Source: an uncultured Opitutia bacterium (GTDB lineage Bacteria; Verrucomicrobiota; Verrucomicrobiia; Opitutales; Opitutaceae). Taken from it: a stretch of DNA of 46,778 bases. Position numbers and translations under genes: made by a program. Positions within the stretch are counted from its first letter, which is position 1. Each line of letters begins with the position of its first letter. Below the pieces are notes generated by a model. The model worked only from the letters and a program-made list of their open reading frames with translations, did not search any database and had not been told where the DNA came from. The stretch is from assembly GCA_903834135.1 (NCBI GenBank), contig CAILHZ010000009.1, positions 1 through 46,778 of the forward strand, in the 5' to 3' direction. Of the stretch, positions 24,850 to 34,246 are shown piece after piece.

Positions 24850-26238
24850 TTACGTGCCACTCATAAATCCAAGATTTGATTTAGCAAAACGACCAATATT
24901 AGGAAGTACTACTGGAAGATTAGTTGCACTGACTCCAAACCATGAGGCAAGTGTAGCTGCATATTGATCTACACTTGTGGATGGAATCCAGCGTCCACGT
25001 CCTGTGTCGTCTGGACCGCCTAGTTTCTGAGAAGGCATAGCACCATAAATGTCACCGCCGTTGACAGCTCCACCTACAATCATGTGATGGGAGCCCCATC
25101 CATGATCTGCTCCGTCACCGTTTGTGTTGTAGGTTCTGCTGAAATCGGAAGCAGTGAAAGAGGTTACTTGATTTTGAACACCTAATTCAACTGTAGCATT
25201 ATAAAACGCGTTAATAGCTTGGCTTACTTGTGGGTAAAGTGAGTTCTGAGTTGCGAGTTGTACGGTATGGGTATCGAATCCGCCTATGCTAGCGAAGAAT
25301 ACTTGGCGTTTAAGACCGGACTGAGGCGCAGCTGAAATTAACTTAGCAATCATGCTCATTTGCTGGCCAAGCGAAGTTGTTGGGAACTTCGTCTGCATAG
25401 CAGTTGCACCACTGATAACGCTCGTTAACAAAGCTGAATCGGTGATTGCGGAAGTTGAGGTGTTAGCAAAAGCTGCATTAAAGAGATTTTTCTCAGTCTG
25501 ACTTAATAAATCAAGTTGGGCTTGATAGCGGACTGGATTAATCGTGCCACCTGTAGCTCCCGTTAAACCTATCGCTCCTGAGGTACTCACCGAATATTCG
25601 GATGTAGTTTGACCTACTTGAAATGAATTTTGTCCCGCAACACTCACGGACATCGAAATAGATGAATTCGTGTTAATTGCGTTAATGATATCAGCTAAGC
25701 GTCCGCCCCATCCGGTTTGAAACGGTTGATCTGAAAGGCTGCTTTGCCACTGCGTTTGTTGATCTGAATGGGAGAAAAGTTGTGGTGGTAAAAATGCAGG
25801 ATTACCAGACATGTAATTTGCAAGCGTTGTCGGACGAACTAAAGTTCCCGTGTTTGCAAGAATCGCCATTTTACCTGCACCGAAAAGGTCTTGTAATTCA
25901 ACCATCCCGGGATGCATCCCATAGGTGAAGCCGTCACTATATTTTGCTGGCTTCAAAGCAGTGACTGTGGATTGAGGTAGTGCTATAGCTGTACGTTGGC
26001 TTGAGTAAAGATTGTAGCCCGTTGTATCAACTGGTATGATTAAGTTATTGGCGTCATTACCGCCATATAAGAATATACAGACAAGTGCTTTATAGTCAGA
26101 GCTTGCAGTTGTTGCATCTGCTGCAAGAGCACCAATAACACGTAGCTGTGCTAAAGCAGAGAGCACTCCGGTAGCGCCCACCGCAGCACATGCATTACCA
26201 ATAAATTTGCGACGCGTAAGATCGTATGGACTTAGCAT
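24850..26238 (-). CDS. DUF1501 protein with twin-arginine signal
   Basis: This 462-aa protein has an N-terminal TAT-type signal (TRRKFIGNA followed by a hydrophobic stretch to about residue 40). The mature domain shows DUF1501 landmarks: CIFLYGGNDANNLIIPVD, YGMHPGMVELQDLFGAGKMA, FSHSDQQTQWQSS, FASIGGFDTHTVQ and GADHGWGSHHMIVGGAVNGG. The fold is related to alkaline-phosphatase-type hydrolases, but the function of the family is undetermined. It almost always accompanies a DUF1800 gene, as here (19 bp upstream). No Shine-Dalgarno is present. Confidence 0.95.
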   Translation of the reverse strand: MLSPYDLTRRKFIGNACAAVGATGVLSALAQLRVIGALAADATTASSDYKALVCIFLYGGNDANNLIIPVDTTGYNLYSSQRTAIALPQSTVTALKPAKYSDGFTYGMHPGMVELQDLFGAGKMAILANTGTLVRPTTLANYMSGNPAFLPPQLFSHSDQQTQWQSSLSDQPFQTGWGGRLADIINAINTNSSISMSVSVAGQNSFQVGQTTSEYSVSTSGAIGLTGATGGTINPVRYQAQLDLLSQTEKNLFNAAFANTSTSAITDSALLTSVISGATAMQTKFPTTSLGQQMSMIAKLISAAPQSGLKRQVFFASIGGFDTHTVQLATQNSLYPQVSQAINAFYNATVELGVQNQVTSFTASDFSRTYNTNGDGADHGWGSHHMIVGGAVNGGDIYGAMPSQKLGGPDDTGRGRWIPSTSVDQYAATLASWFGVSATNLPVVLPNIGRFAKSNLGFMSGT

Positions 26239-26257
26239 AGGAGTAAGAGTTTATTGA

Positions 26258-29200
26258 TTAGTGTTGGACAGCGCTGGCTTGCGTAGTGATGACAAGCTCT
26301 AGAGCCGCTTGAGCGCGGTCCAATGCTTTTGTAGTACTTGGTAAAGTGGTGAGTGAGGTAAGGATTCTGTTGGTTGCTGCCGTAGACATATTACCGTTAC
26401 ATAGTAGGGTATTCAGAATTGAGACCAAAGTAGCATTATCGGGAGCTGCTGTGAGTGTAGACAGATTAAGAACGGGTGTCGTAACGCTCGGTGTTGTCGA
26501 GGTATACACGATTGCATACAAAGCGTTAGGTACTGTTAGAGCCGTTGTTGCAGTGGTGATTTGGAATTCAGGAGCAAGTAAACCTGCTGCAGCTAAGGTT
26601 CCTGGAGGGGTGTAACCAGGCAGGAAATAGTTAAACACAGTTGGTGAGCGTAGTGCTGCTTGGCCAAGTGTGCTGTCTGGAGTGAAGACTGGAATTCTAC
26701 CATTTACAGCTTGTGCGTTAAAGGCGCGGTAAAGAGCTGTCTGTCTTAGCAGTGGTTCTTTTAATTTACCATAGCTGCTTATCGCTAACATTGCAGGAGA
26801 GCGTGCTTCGTAGTCTGTTAAAATAGCTTTAACGACAGCCCCTAAGTTGCCGCGTGTTCCTGTGCCGTCGTTAGCAAAGACTTGGGATACTCGGTAGACA
26901 TATCCAGGGCTTGGGTTGCTTGTGACTAAGCGCTGGATTAATTCCTTACAAATAAAAGGTCCGGTATTTTGATGGTTTGTTAAGGTATCTAGTAGAATCT
27001 TTAGGTCAGTAGCAGCAGTACCATTTGCAGGGACTATGACAGGTGAACTCGTAGGAGTCGTTGCTATTAATGTTTTTTGAGTGATGTCGTGGTAGGCTTG
27101 GTACGCCATCATTGGGTTGTACCAATCTGCTGAACTTCCAGTGAAACTTGGTGTTGCTGCTGTTGAATTATATGCCCATCCAGTTAATACATTTGCTGTC
27201 TGTATAATCGAAGCATTGCTGTAGGTAGGAATTGGTTGTCCTGTTGCATCTAATACAAGGGTACCGTCTGGATTTAAGAAATTAAGACCTACTGTAAATA
27301 GCTGCATGATTTCACGAGCGTAATTCTCGTTAGCAGTAGTGCCTTTGCTAGGAATAGGAGCTGCATTCCTTAACATGTTGAGGTAATTACCCATTACTGG
27401 ACTCAGCGTTACATCTTGTAATAGCTGACGGAAGTTTCCGAAAGCATCTCGTGCTAGCATATCGTAATAATTAGCAAGTGCTTCAGGTTGCTGTGCTAAT
27501 GAAGAAGCCGCATCAGAAACTACAAAAATTTCACTCAGTGCGAAGGCTACACGTTGACGCAATTGATCTGGTGCGCTAGTTGTAATTTTCCACCAAGCTG
27601 CTTGGCGATTATTTTGATTAATCGGATACTGACCAGTATTAGGAAATATTGCTGCATCAGCGCGTGTAGCTGATAGGTGTGATGTTACAGGGAGTGCCAT
27701 TTGACTTGCGATCCAAGCTAAGTAGCCCTGCGACTGTATAGCGGCGATGTCAGCTTGGGTTGTTCCAAAGGTAGCCTGCGTTAAGAAACGACTTACAGTA
27801 TTGGGTGTAACGTTAGTTAAATCAACTGAGGGAGGAGCAGACGGTGCTGTAAAAGTTTGGCTTCCGTTACTTTGTTGAAATACACCCGTTAATTCTCCTG
27901 TAGGATAATTTTGACTACCGATTTCTACGTATAAATTACCTGACTGAAGTGCTGATAAAATGTTTGCAGCTGTATAAGTTCCTGTAGCCTCTAGCGTCCA
28001 TGTTTGATTGATGACTTGACCAGGATAGGTGAGATTTAAAACAAAATTATTCCCTGGGCCAGGTACACCTACAGTGAGGTGAGGTGCTTGTTCAGCAGAA
28101 CTTAGATCGCTGAAGCTTACGTTTACTGTAGCGGTAGTCCCATCTGCTGAGAGGTAAATAGTCGCAGTGCCAGAACTAATCGAACCTGTTGCACCTGCTG
28201 CTGGTCTAAGTTCTGCTAAGTACAAAGTAGGTGGAACGTTCGACACTGAAACTGTAGCTGAGCTAGTTCCTAGTGTATAGGCACCGCTTGTAGGTAAGTT
28301 AACTACTACCGTCTTAGTTGCATTTACTAATGTCGTAATAGGGCTTACTGTAATCGTTGCACTGTTTGATCCTGCAGGAATTGTGACCGAACCTGCTAAG
28401 GCTTGGTAGTCAACACTAGCTACTGCAGTACCAGACACGGTGTAAGGAACAGTCAGAGGTTGGCTTGTATCACCTGAGCGCGTGACTGTTAGAGTGCCGT
28501 TTGTAGAAGGGGAACTAGCATTTGCCTTAGTGGCTGCAATTGAGACTGTCGTGGCTGAGGTACTTGCTGGAGTGATGTCATAGACTTCAATCATTGAAAC
28601 GCCTGCACCTGCGTTACCCGAAAGTTGAATTGTATACGCACCTGGAGCTAATGAGAGAAGTAGTGCTGCATCTTTACTGCCAGCGAGGAGTTGAAATGCA
28701 CCTGCTTGTGTAAATGCAGCTGTGAGTTGAGCGGCTGTAGCAGCGCCTGTACCAATAGGAGTACCCCAGTCATCATTACTAGCGATAGTTGCTCCAGAAC
28801 TGTTAAGTACTGTGATTGTTGGATTAACCAGTGTTCCAGCAACCCCTAAAGATCCAAGCGTCGGACCAACGCCACGAATGAGTAATGTGCGGTTACTTGA
28901 ACCTGCAGAGAGGTTCAGTCCTGATGTTGCTATTGCGTTTGCTGCTAAGGTGACACGTGTCGAAAGATTAACTAAGCGTGAAGAGCTTGCATTCGAATTA
29001 ACCTCATAGATTTCAACGATAGCTTTGCCTGAATCAGCTGCCGCTCCTGAAACTTGAAAGGTGTAAGTTCCCGGCGCTAGTGTAGTAACAACTGCTGCAT
29101 CTTTACTATTAGCTAATAAATTGAATGCACCAGCTGATGCCATTGTGGCTGCATCGGCAGATTTCCAAGCACTGCTTGTAGCAATGAGTGTATTAGTGCT

Positions 29201-29467
29201 CGTATAAAGATTAAGTAAAGGATCAGCGAGTACGCCACTCATGCTAAAAGGCGATGCTGCTAACGATGGACCTACCGCACGAATGACTACTTGATCACCT
29301 GCTCCAGGCCCGATAACGAACCCTGACGTCATAATGTTTGAACCGGTTCCGACCTGACCCAGGGTTGATAAATTAGTCAGGCGAGGTGACTGTGCTAGGG
29401 CTTGGGATACTAATAAAGTCGTTACAAAAACCAGCGCTATTTTCGTGCGGAAGAAATGAGCAATCAT
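26258..29467 (-). CDS. Secreted multidomain DUF1800 protein with repeats, Calx-beta and CHRD domains
   Basis: This 1069-aa protein has a Sec signal (1 to about 26, cleaved after ALA). Two related beta units of about 130 residues follow at 28-156 and 164-298, each with IRAVGPSL/IRGVGPTL, SAGAF-LLA-SKDAA/QAGAFQLLAGSKDAA and a final VEIYEV/IEVYDI. A Calx-beta-like unit comes at about 305-410 (VDYQALAGSVTIPAGSNSATI), then a CHRD-like domain at about 413-530 (NLYVEIGSQNYPTGELTGVF), then DUF1800 from about 555 with its marker ENYAREIMQLFTVGL. The domain stack suggests a cell-surface or adhesive enzyme. It is the first gene of a three-gene unit with the DUF1501 and GspG-like genes. Confidence 0.93.
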   Translation of the reverse strand: MIAHFFRTKIALVFVTTLLVSQALAQSPRLTNLSTLGQVGTGSNIMTSGFVIGPGAGDQVVIRAVGPSLAASPFSMSGVLADPLLNLYTSTNTLIATSSAWKSADAATMASAGAFNLLANSKDAAVVTTLAPGTYTFQVSGAAADSGKAIVEIYEVNSNASSSRLVNLSTRVTLAANAIATSGLNLSAGSSNRTLLIRGVGPTLGSLGVAGTLVNPTITVLNSSGATIASNDDWGTPIGTGAATAAQLTAAFTQAGAFQLLAGSKDAALLLSLAPGAYTIQLSGNAGAGVSMIEVYDITPASTSATTVSIAATKANASSPSTNGTLTVTRSGDTSQPLTVPYTVSGTAVASVDYQALAGSVTIPAGSNSATITVSPITTLVNATKTVVVNLPTSGAYTLGTSSATVSVSNVPPTLYLAELRPAAGATGSISSGTATIYLSADGTTATVNVSFSDLSSAEQAPHLTVGVPGPGNNFVLNLTYPGQVINQTWTLEATGTYTAANILSALQSGNLYVEIGSQNYPTGELTGVFQQSNGSQTFTAPSAPPSVDLTNVTPNTVSRFLTQATFGTTQADIAAIQSQGYLAWIASQMALPVTSHLSATRADAAIFPNTGQYPINQNNRQAAWWKITTSAPDQLRQRVAFALSEIFVVSDAASSLAQQPEALANYYDMLARDAFGNFRQLLQDVTLSPVMGNYLNMLRNAAPIPSKGTTANENYAREIMQLFTVGLNFLNPDGTLVLDATGQPIPTYSNASIIQTANVLTGWAYNSTAATPSFTGSSADWYNPMMAYQAYHDITQKTLIATTPTSSPVIVPANGTAATDLKILLDTLTNHQNTGPFICKELIQRLVTSNPSPGYVYRVSQVFANDGTGTRGNLGAVVKAILTDYEARSPAMLAISSYGKLKEPLLRQTALYRAFNAQAVNGRIPVFTPDSTLGQAALRSPTVFNYFLPGYTPPGTLAAAGLLAPEFQITTATTALTVPNALYAIVYTSTTPSVTTPVLNLSTLTAAPDNATLVSILNTLLCNGNMSTAATNRILTSLTTLPSTTKALDRAQAALELVITTQASAVQH

Positions 29468-29674
29468 GGGTATGAGTCTTAGGGGTAAGAACTTGAATTT
29501 ATACTGTGCGTATCTTGGCCTATAAGCAAACCTAGATTTGTCAGGAAACCACTATTTTCGCTACGGCTAAATAAAACTAAATAAAGAGTCGAGCTGTATG
29601 CTTAAGACGTAAGTGTTAGCTCCTAATTTAAGGGCTTGCTCTTAGGCATTTAGCGATCAATCAATGGGTTATAA

Positions 29675-30475
29675 ATGACATGTCGTTTTAAGATCTTAGG
29701 TAGTGGGAGTTCAGGTAACAGTAGCTTACTGATTACCCCGCAGGCTCGTATTCTAGTTGATGCAGGCTTTACTACTAAAAAGTTGGAAGGTCTTCTTGAA
29801 GAAGCGGGTGAAAGTTTAGGTTGTATTGATGCTATTTTTATTACCCATGAACATGCCGATCATGCAGCAGCTATTGCTGGGATTAAGAAATATCCGTCCA
29901 TAAAGCTTTTCGCTAATCAGGCTACAGCGCGTGTGTTGCAAGAAAAGCATGGCACTGAATCACGGTGGCAAATTTTTGAAACAGGAAGCACCTTTCGCTA
30001 TAGGGATTTAGAGATTAAAAGTTTCAGTATCCCGCATGATGCACATGACCCAGTAGGCTTTTGTATTACAACTGGACATCAGGCCGAAGTGTTTACCCCA
30101 GGGAAGAAAATTATTTGGCTCACAGATCTAGGGTATGTGCCTGATTGCGTACCGGAACTTATTAAAACCTGCGATATTGTTGTAATTGAGGCAAATCATT
30201 GTCCACGTATGTTAGAATTGGATACGAAGAGGCCTTGGTTCCTTAAAAATCGCATTTGTGGTAAGCATGGCCATTTATCTAATGAGGAAGCTAGAGATCT
30301 GCTAGTTAAGGTATCTAGTCCTTTGTGGACTCAAATTTACTTAACGCATTTGTCGCGGGACTGTAATTCTAGGGAAAGAGTAGAGGAAGTTTTCCAAGAA
30401 TTTAAGAAATCAATGCCTTGTGTCGTTACCATTATTGATGCTGGTGAAGGTGGCCCGTTTTACGATATCCTCTAG
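29675..30475 (+). CDS. MBL-fold metallo-hydrolase, YycJ/WalJ-like
   Basis: This 266-aa protein is normal for the YycJ (WalJ) group. The N-terminal ILGSGSSGNSSLL and VDAGFTTKKL are typical of the group. The metal-binding motif THEHADH is at 57-63. Further ligands are in SIPHDAHDPVGF, WLTDLG and EANHCPRML, and the C-terminal IYLTHLSRDCNS supplies the last His. Family members are exonuclease-like or nucleotide hydrolases linked to cell division and DNA handling. It is divergent from the DUF1800 operon across a 207-bp gap and lies 78 bp before pyruvate kinase. Confidence 0.92.
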   Translation: MTCRFKILGSGSSGNSSLLITPQARILVDAGFTTKKLEGLLEEAGESLGCIDAIFITHEHADHAAAIAGIKKYPSIKLFANQATARVLQEKHGTESRWQIFETGSTFRYRDLEIKSFSIPHDAHDPVGFCITTGHQAEVFTPGKKIIWLTDLGYVPDCVPELIKTCDIVVIEANHCPRMLELDTKRPWFLKNRICGKHGHLSNEEARDLLVKVSSPLWTQIYLTHLSRDCNSRERVEEVFQEFKKSMPCVVTIIDAGEGGPFYDIL

Positions 30476-30553
30476 TCGTATAAAGATACTATACTGTAGA
30501 GTAAGTTTAGGTGTAAGATTAGTTTGCCGTAGATTAGAATTTACTTACTTTTC

Positions 30554-31996
30554 ATGCTAATGTCCTCTACTTTCGATTCTTTTAGACGTACTAAGATTAT
30601 CTTTACCCTTGGTCCTGCGACCGAGAGTGAAGCGATGCTTGAAACGCTGCTAAAGGACGGCGCTGACGTGATTCGTCTTAATATGGCGCATGCTACGCAT
30701 GAGTGGACACGTAACATTATTGCACGCATTCGTTCAGTGAGTGCCCGCATAGGAATAGAAGTAGCCATAATGATGGACATTAAAGGTCCAGAAATTCGAA
30801 CCGGTATTTTAGAGTCTCCTATTGAGCTAAAACCAGGTGAAATATTTGATTTTACTGTCAAACCAGGTACAGACCGTGAACAAGCTGAAGAAATTCGCTC
30901 GGTTGACGTCAATTATCAGGATTTAGTAAATGATATTAGCGTAGGTGATACCGTTTTAGTTGATAATGGATTAATTCAGCTAGAAGTATTATCAAAAAAA
31001 GCGGCTCACATTCGTTGTAAAGTGCTCGTTCCCGGTGAACTAAAGTCAAAGCGCCATATTAATCTTCCCGGCGTTAAAGTTAATCTACCTGCCTTCACTG
31101 AGAAAGACCGTGTTGATACTTTAGTGGGTATTGAAGCAGGTATTGATTTAGTTGCACTTTCATTTGTGCGCTGCGCAGATGATGTAATTCAATTACGTGA
31201 ATTCTTAAAGAAGCATAAATCTAAAGCGTGGATTGTTGCTAAGATTGAGGATCAATCTGCAATCGAAAATTTAGATAGTATAGTAAATGTTTGTGACGCC
31301 TTGATGGTCGCACGTGGAGACTTAGGTATTGAATGTCCTTTTGAAGATCTTCCTGTGATTCAGCGTCGTGCGGTCAACACCTGTCTTACTTATGGTAAGC
31401 CTGTTATCATCGCGACTCACATGCTTGAATCAATGATTACACAGCCTGTTCCAACACGTGCTGAAATCACTGACGTTGCTAACGCTGTATACGAAAAAGC
31501 AGATTGTGTAATGTTATCGGGTGAAACAACCATTGGTAAATATCCCCGTGAGTGTATACAAATGCTGGATAAAATTTCAAAGCGTATTGAACGTGAGGAA
31601 ACAGCAGATGGTGAAAAACCAACGGTATTTATTACCGAAAAGATGAAAGTGCTTCATTCTGCAGTTATTTTAAGTGATCAGATCGCAGGTTCACAAATTG
31701 TTACCTTTACGCGTCATGGAATGATTGCTCGTGGCATAGCAGCATTAAGGCCAGTGAATGCACCAATCATAGCATTTACCCCTCACGTAGAATTGTTTCG
31801 CCAGCTTAGGCTATTGCGCTCGGTGATTCCTATTTTAATGCCATTCGCAGAAGAGCCTCATCTTACTATAGAAAACGCAGTTTCGACCTTAAAACATCAG
31901 AAACGTGTCTCATCTGGTGATAAATTGATCATTGTTACTGATATTATAGCCCAAGATAGACTAGTTGATAGTATTCAGCTGCGTACTTTGCCCTGA
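30554..31996 (+). CDS. pyk: Pyruvate kinase with atypical monovalent-cation site
   Basis: This 480-aa enzyme catalyses the last glycolytic step, phosphoenolpyruvate plus ADP to pyruvate plus ATP. Active-site elements are R41-N43 in RLNMAHA, D75-K77 in MDIKGPEIRTG, the catalytic Lys230 in VAKIED, MVARGDLGIE and MLESMI..P.PTRAEITDVANAVY, and SGETTIGKYP. The usual NFSHG reads NMAHA, so the Ser that helps bind K+ is Ala45, and the Thr in DTKGP is Ile76. E80 is kept (the Glu that marks K+-dependent enzymes). Two ATGs (30554 and 30560) are close; the first is listed. No Shine-Dalgarno is seen. Confidence 0.95.
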   Translation: MLMSSTFDSFRRTKIIFTLGPATESEAMLETLLKDGADVIRLNMAHATHEWTRNIIARIRSVSARIGIEVAIMMDIKGPEIRTGILESPIELKPGEIFDFTVKPGTDREQAEEIRSVDVNYQDLVNDISVGDTVLVDNGLIQLEVLSKKAAHIRCKVLVPGELKSKRHINLPGVKVNLPAFTEKDRVDTLVGIEAGIDLVALSFVRCADDVIQLREFLKKHKSKAWIVAKIEDQSAIENLDSIVNVCDALMVARGDLGIECPFEDLPVIQRRAVNTCLTYGKPVIIATHMLESMITQPVPTRAEITDVANAVYEKADCVMLSGETTIGKYPRECIQMLDKISKRIEREETADGEKPTVFITEKMKVLHSAVILSDQIAGSQIVTFTRHGMIARGIAALRPVNAPIIAFTPHVELFRQLRLLRSVIPILMPFAEEPHLTIENAVSTLKHQKRVSSGDKLIIVTDIIAQDRLVDSIQLRTLP

Positions 31997-32034
31997 TTGA
32001 CCTAGACCAAAAGTGTGCTAATAGTGGAGGGTAA

Positions 32035-32517
32035 ATGGCTCGCAAACCCTCTGCAGTTAAACGCACACCTAAGCTCAAGTCAGGACCTAAGGTCCCTGGC
32101 AAAGGCATTGTCTATGTGACTCGGCAGGTTCATTTTAATTCGGCTCACCGCTTGTACAACAAGCGCTACAGCCTTGCATGGAACCAAAAGCAGTTCGGTA
32201 TGTGTACGAATCCTCATTGGCATGGGCACAATTATATCTTGGAAGTAACGGTCAGCGGTGTACCCAATCCTGATACCGGCTATGTAATCGATCTAGGAAA
32301 GCTTAAATCAATCTTAAATACTATCATCGTAGATAAGGTTGATCACCGCAATTTAAACTCGGAGGTTAGTTTCTTAAAAGATATTATACCTTCAACAGAG
32401 AATCTAGTTATCGCTTTTTGGAATCAACTCGAGCCTCACATTACTGATGGTAAACTGTACCGAGTTCGTCTTTTTGAAACACCGCGTAATTTCGCAGATT
32501 ATTTAGGTCCTGTATGA
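32035..32517 (+). CDS. 6-pyruvoyl-tetrahydropterin synthase / QueD family enzyme
   Basis: This 160-aa T-fold enzyme has zinc ligands H38 (HFNSAHRL), H63 and H65 (HWHGHNY), nucleophile Cys57 in FGMCTNPHW, the catalytic pair in DHRNL, and E148 in RLFETP, which anchors the pterin. [11 protein letters not shown] and [10 protein letters not shown] look closer to the eukaryotic PTPS pattern (CNNPNGHGHNY, STTEN) than to typical bacterial QueD. A basic extension of about 24 residues precedes the core. A strong GGAGGG precedes the ATG. It overlaps folE2 by 4 bp, so the two are coupled. The choice between PTPS (biopterin) and QueD (queuosine) is not settled, and the context favours PTPS. Confidence 0.88.
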   Translation: MARKPSAVKRTPKLKSGPKVPGKGIVYVTRQVHFNSAHRLYNKRYSLAWNQKQFGMCTNPHWHGHNYILEVTVSGVPNPDTGYVIDLGKLKSILNTIIVDKVDHRNLNSEVSFLKDIIPSTENLVIAFWNQLEPHITDGKLYRVRLFETPRNFADYLGPV

Positions 32518-33497
32518 GTAAACAAAAACAAGGCATGTATCTTCATGAAACAGCCGCTGGCGTTAAGCCACGGATTAAGCGCACGTATGATTCAAAGCTT
32601 AAGGTAACTCCTGCATATCGTGAGTCACTACCTGACATGATGAATGCTAAACATGATGCTGTCTCAGGAGTACACGTGCCAATTCAGCAAGTAGGTGTTT
32701 CCAACTTTAAGTTACCACTTAAATATAGAACTAAAGATGGCAAAATCCTTGTTCTTGAAACGAGTATTACTGGAACAGTTTCTTTAGAAGCTGAACTAAA
32801 GGGTATTAACATGAGTCGCATCGTTCGCTCATTTTATGAGCATAAAGATGAAATCATGACTGGTGAGCGAGTAGGTCGTATTTTGAAGGCCTATCTAAAG
32901 AATGTTAAAACCAAAGATGCTCGTCTTAAGCTCGTTTTTTCATACCCCATGCTACAAAAAAGTTTGCGTAGCCAGATGGAGGGTTTTCAGTTTTATAGAA
33001 CAGCGTTTGAGGGTGTTTTAAACTCTAAGGGAGTATACCGCCGTTTTATTCATTTAGACTTTGTGTATTCATCAGCTTGCCCTTGTTCAGCTGAATTGAA
33101 TGAACACGCCCGTGATCACCGCGGTGCTTACGGTGTTCCTCATTCTCAGCGCAGTAAGGCCCGTGTCGTGATTGAAGAGGTAGCTGGAAAAAAGATTTGG
33201 ATAGAGGACGTTCACCAATTATGTCTAAACGCTCTTAAAACCGAAACTCAAGTGATGGTTAAGCGTGAGGATGAGCAAGCGTTTGCTGAATTAAATGGAG
33301 TAAACCTTAAATTTGTCGAAGATGCTGCACGCCTACTTTACCGAGAATTTGATAAAGAGAAAAAAGTTAAAGATTTCCAAATTGCTTGTTCTCACTTGGA
33401 GAGTTTGCACTCCCATGATGCGGTGAGTGTAATTTGCAAAGGTGTGAAAGGCGGATTTGCCGCAGAATTTAATGATTTTTCAGCACTCGTGTGCTAA
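32514..33497 (+). CDS. folE2: GTP cyclohydrolase IB (FolE2 type)
   Basis: This 327-aa enzyme of the metal-flexible FolE2 family converts GTP to dihydroneopterin triphosphate. Key elements are [14 protein letters not shown] with metal-site Cys189 and Cys191, [19 protein letters not shown] and the C-terminal [13 protein letters not shown]. Length is slightly above the usual 260-300 because of an N-terminal tail of about 40 residues. The ATG overlaps the TGA of the PTPS gene. The product is the substrate of the upstream enzyme, so the pair forms consecutive steps of pterin synthesis. FolE2 is typical of bacteria that face zinc limitation or lack FolE. Confidence 0.95.
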   Translation: MSKQKQGMYLHETAAGVKPRIKRTYDSKLKVTPAYRESLPDMMNAKHDAVSGVHVPIQQVGVSNFKLPLKYRTKDGKILVLETSITGTVSLEAELKGINMSRIVRSFYEHKDEIMTGERVGRILKAYLKNVKTKDARLKLVFSYPMLQKSLRSQMEGFQFYRTAFEGVLNSKGVYRRFIHLDFVYSSACPCSAELNEHARDHRGAYGVPHSQRSKARVVIEEVAGKKIWIEDVHQLCLNALKTETQVMVKREDEQAFAELNGVNLKFVEDAARLLYREFDKEKKVKDFQIACSHLESLHSHDAVSVICKGVKGGFAAEFNDFSALVC

Positions 33498-33504
33498 TCT
33501 TATT

Positions 33505-34215
33505 ATGGCAAAGCCGGTTATATTAATCACAGGTGCTTCACAGGGTATAGGTGCAGCAATTGCACGCGTTTTTGCAAAAGAGCTTAAAGGGGTAAAACTT
33601 GCTTTAGTTGCACGCAGTCAGTCCAGACTTAATTCGGTTGCACGTGACTGCACTAAACTGGGTGCTCTAGTAGAAACCTACAGCTGTGATGTCAGTGATG
33701 TGAACGCTGTTGAATTGCTGCAGCTTTCAGTACTAAAGAAGTTCAAACACATCGATGTACTGGTTAATAATGCCGGTGTATTTAAGGCGGCCTCTTTTCT
33801 GGACATGGGTGTTGAAGAATTTGACGGCTTAATTGCTAGTAACTTACGCAGTGTCTTTCTAATTTCTAAGGCATTTGTTCCAAGTATGGTAAAGCGTAAG
33901 CGTGGAGATATTTTTAATATGAGTTCAATTGCAGGACTCATCGCATATCCGGGTGGTTCAGGCTACAGCGCTGCTAAATTTGGTGTTACCGGTCTTTCAA
34001 AAGTCATGCGCACAGAATTAAAGGCTTACGGAATTAAAGTCTGCTGTGTGTGTCCAGGCGCCACGGTTTCTCCATCCTGGAGGGGGAGTAATGTTCCTCA
34101 GCAAAGGCTTATGCCTGCAGAGGATGTGGCACGCGCATTTTACGATATCTACTGCTTAAGTAAGCGCACTGTAGTCGAGGAAATCGTCTTACGACCTATT
34201 TTAGGCGATCTCTAA
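33505..34215 (+). CDS. SDR oxidoreductase, sepiapterin-reductase-like
   Basis: This 236-aa protein starts at the ATG at 33505; the open frame extends upstream into folE2 but without a better start. It is a classical SDR with TGASQGIG, NNAGVF, NMSSIAG and YSAAK. Its C-terminus, RTVVEEIVLRPILGDL, with MPAEDVARAF before it, matches my recollection of the end of the Chlorobium sepiapterin reductase. It lies 7 bp after folE2 and completes a PTPS-folE2-SDR unit. Reduction of 6-pyruvoyl-tetrahydropterin to a tetrahydrobiopterin isomer is the inferred reaction. A 3-oxoacyl reductase role is the main alternative. Confidence 0.82.
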   Translation: MAKPVILITGASQGIGAAIARVFAKELKGVKLALVARSQSRLNSVARDCTKLGALVETYSCDVSDVNAVELLQLSVLKKFKHIDVLVNNAGVFKAASFLDMGVEEFDGLIASNLRSVFLISKAFVPSMVKRKRGDIFNMSSIAGLIAYPGGSGYSAAKFGVTGLSKVMRTELKAYGIKVCCVCPGATVSPSWRGSNVPQQRLMPAEDVARAFYDIYCLSKRTVVEEIVLRPILGDL

Positions 34216-34220
34216 AAGAT

Positions 34221-34246
34221 AAAGCTAGCTTCCTGAACTAGCTTTT
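34221..34246. terminator. Possible weak terminator between convergent SDR and ruvB genes
   Basis: Arms AAAGCTAG and CTAGCTTT (34221-34228 and 34238-34245) form a perfect 8-bp stem with a 9-nt loop, followed by only four T on the plus strand. It begins 5 bp after the SDR stop and overlaps the last codons of ruvB. A short U-tract makes termination uncertain. Confidence 0.4.

Noticed and set aside
26346..26615. Plus-strand open frame inside the DUF1800 gene
   Set aside because: It is antisense to a well-supported coding region, with Val/Ala-rich shadow translation only.
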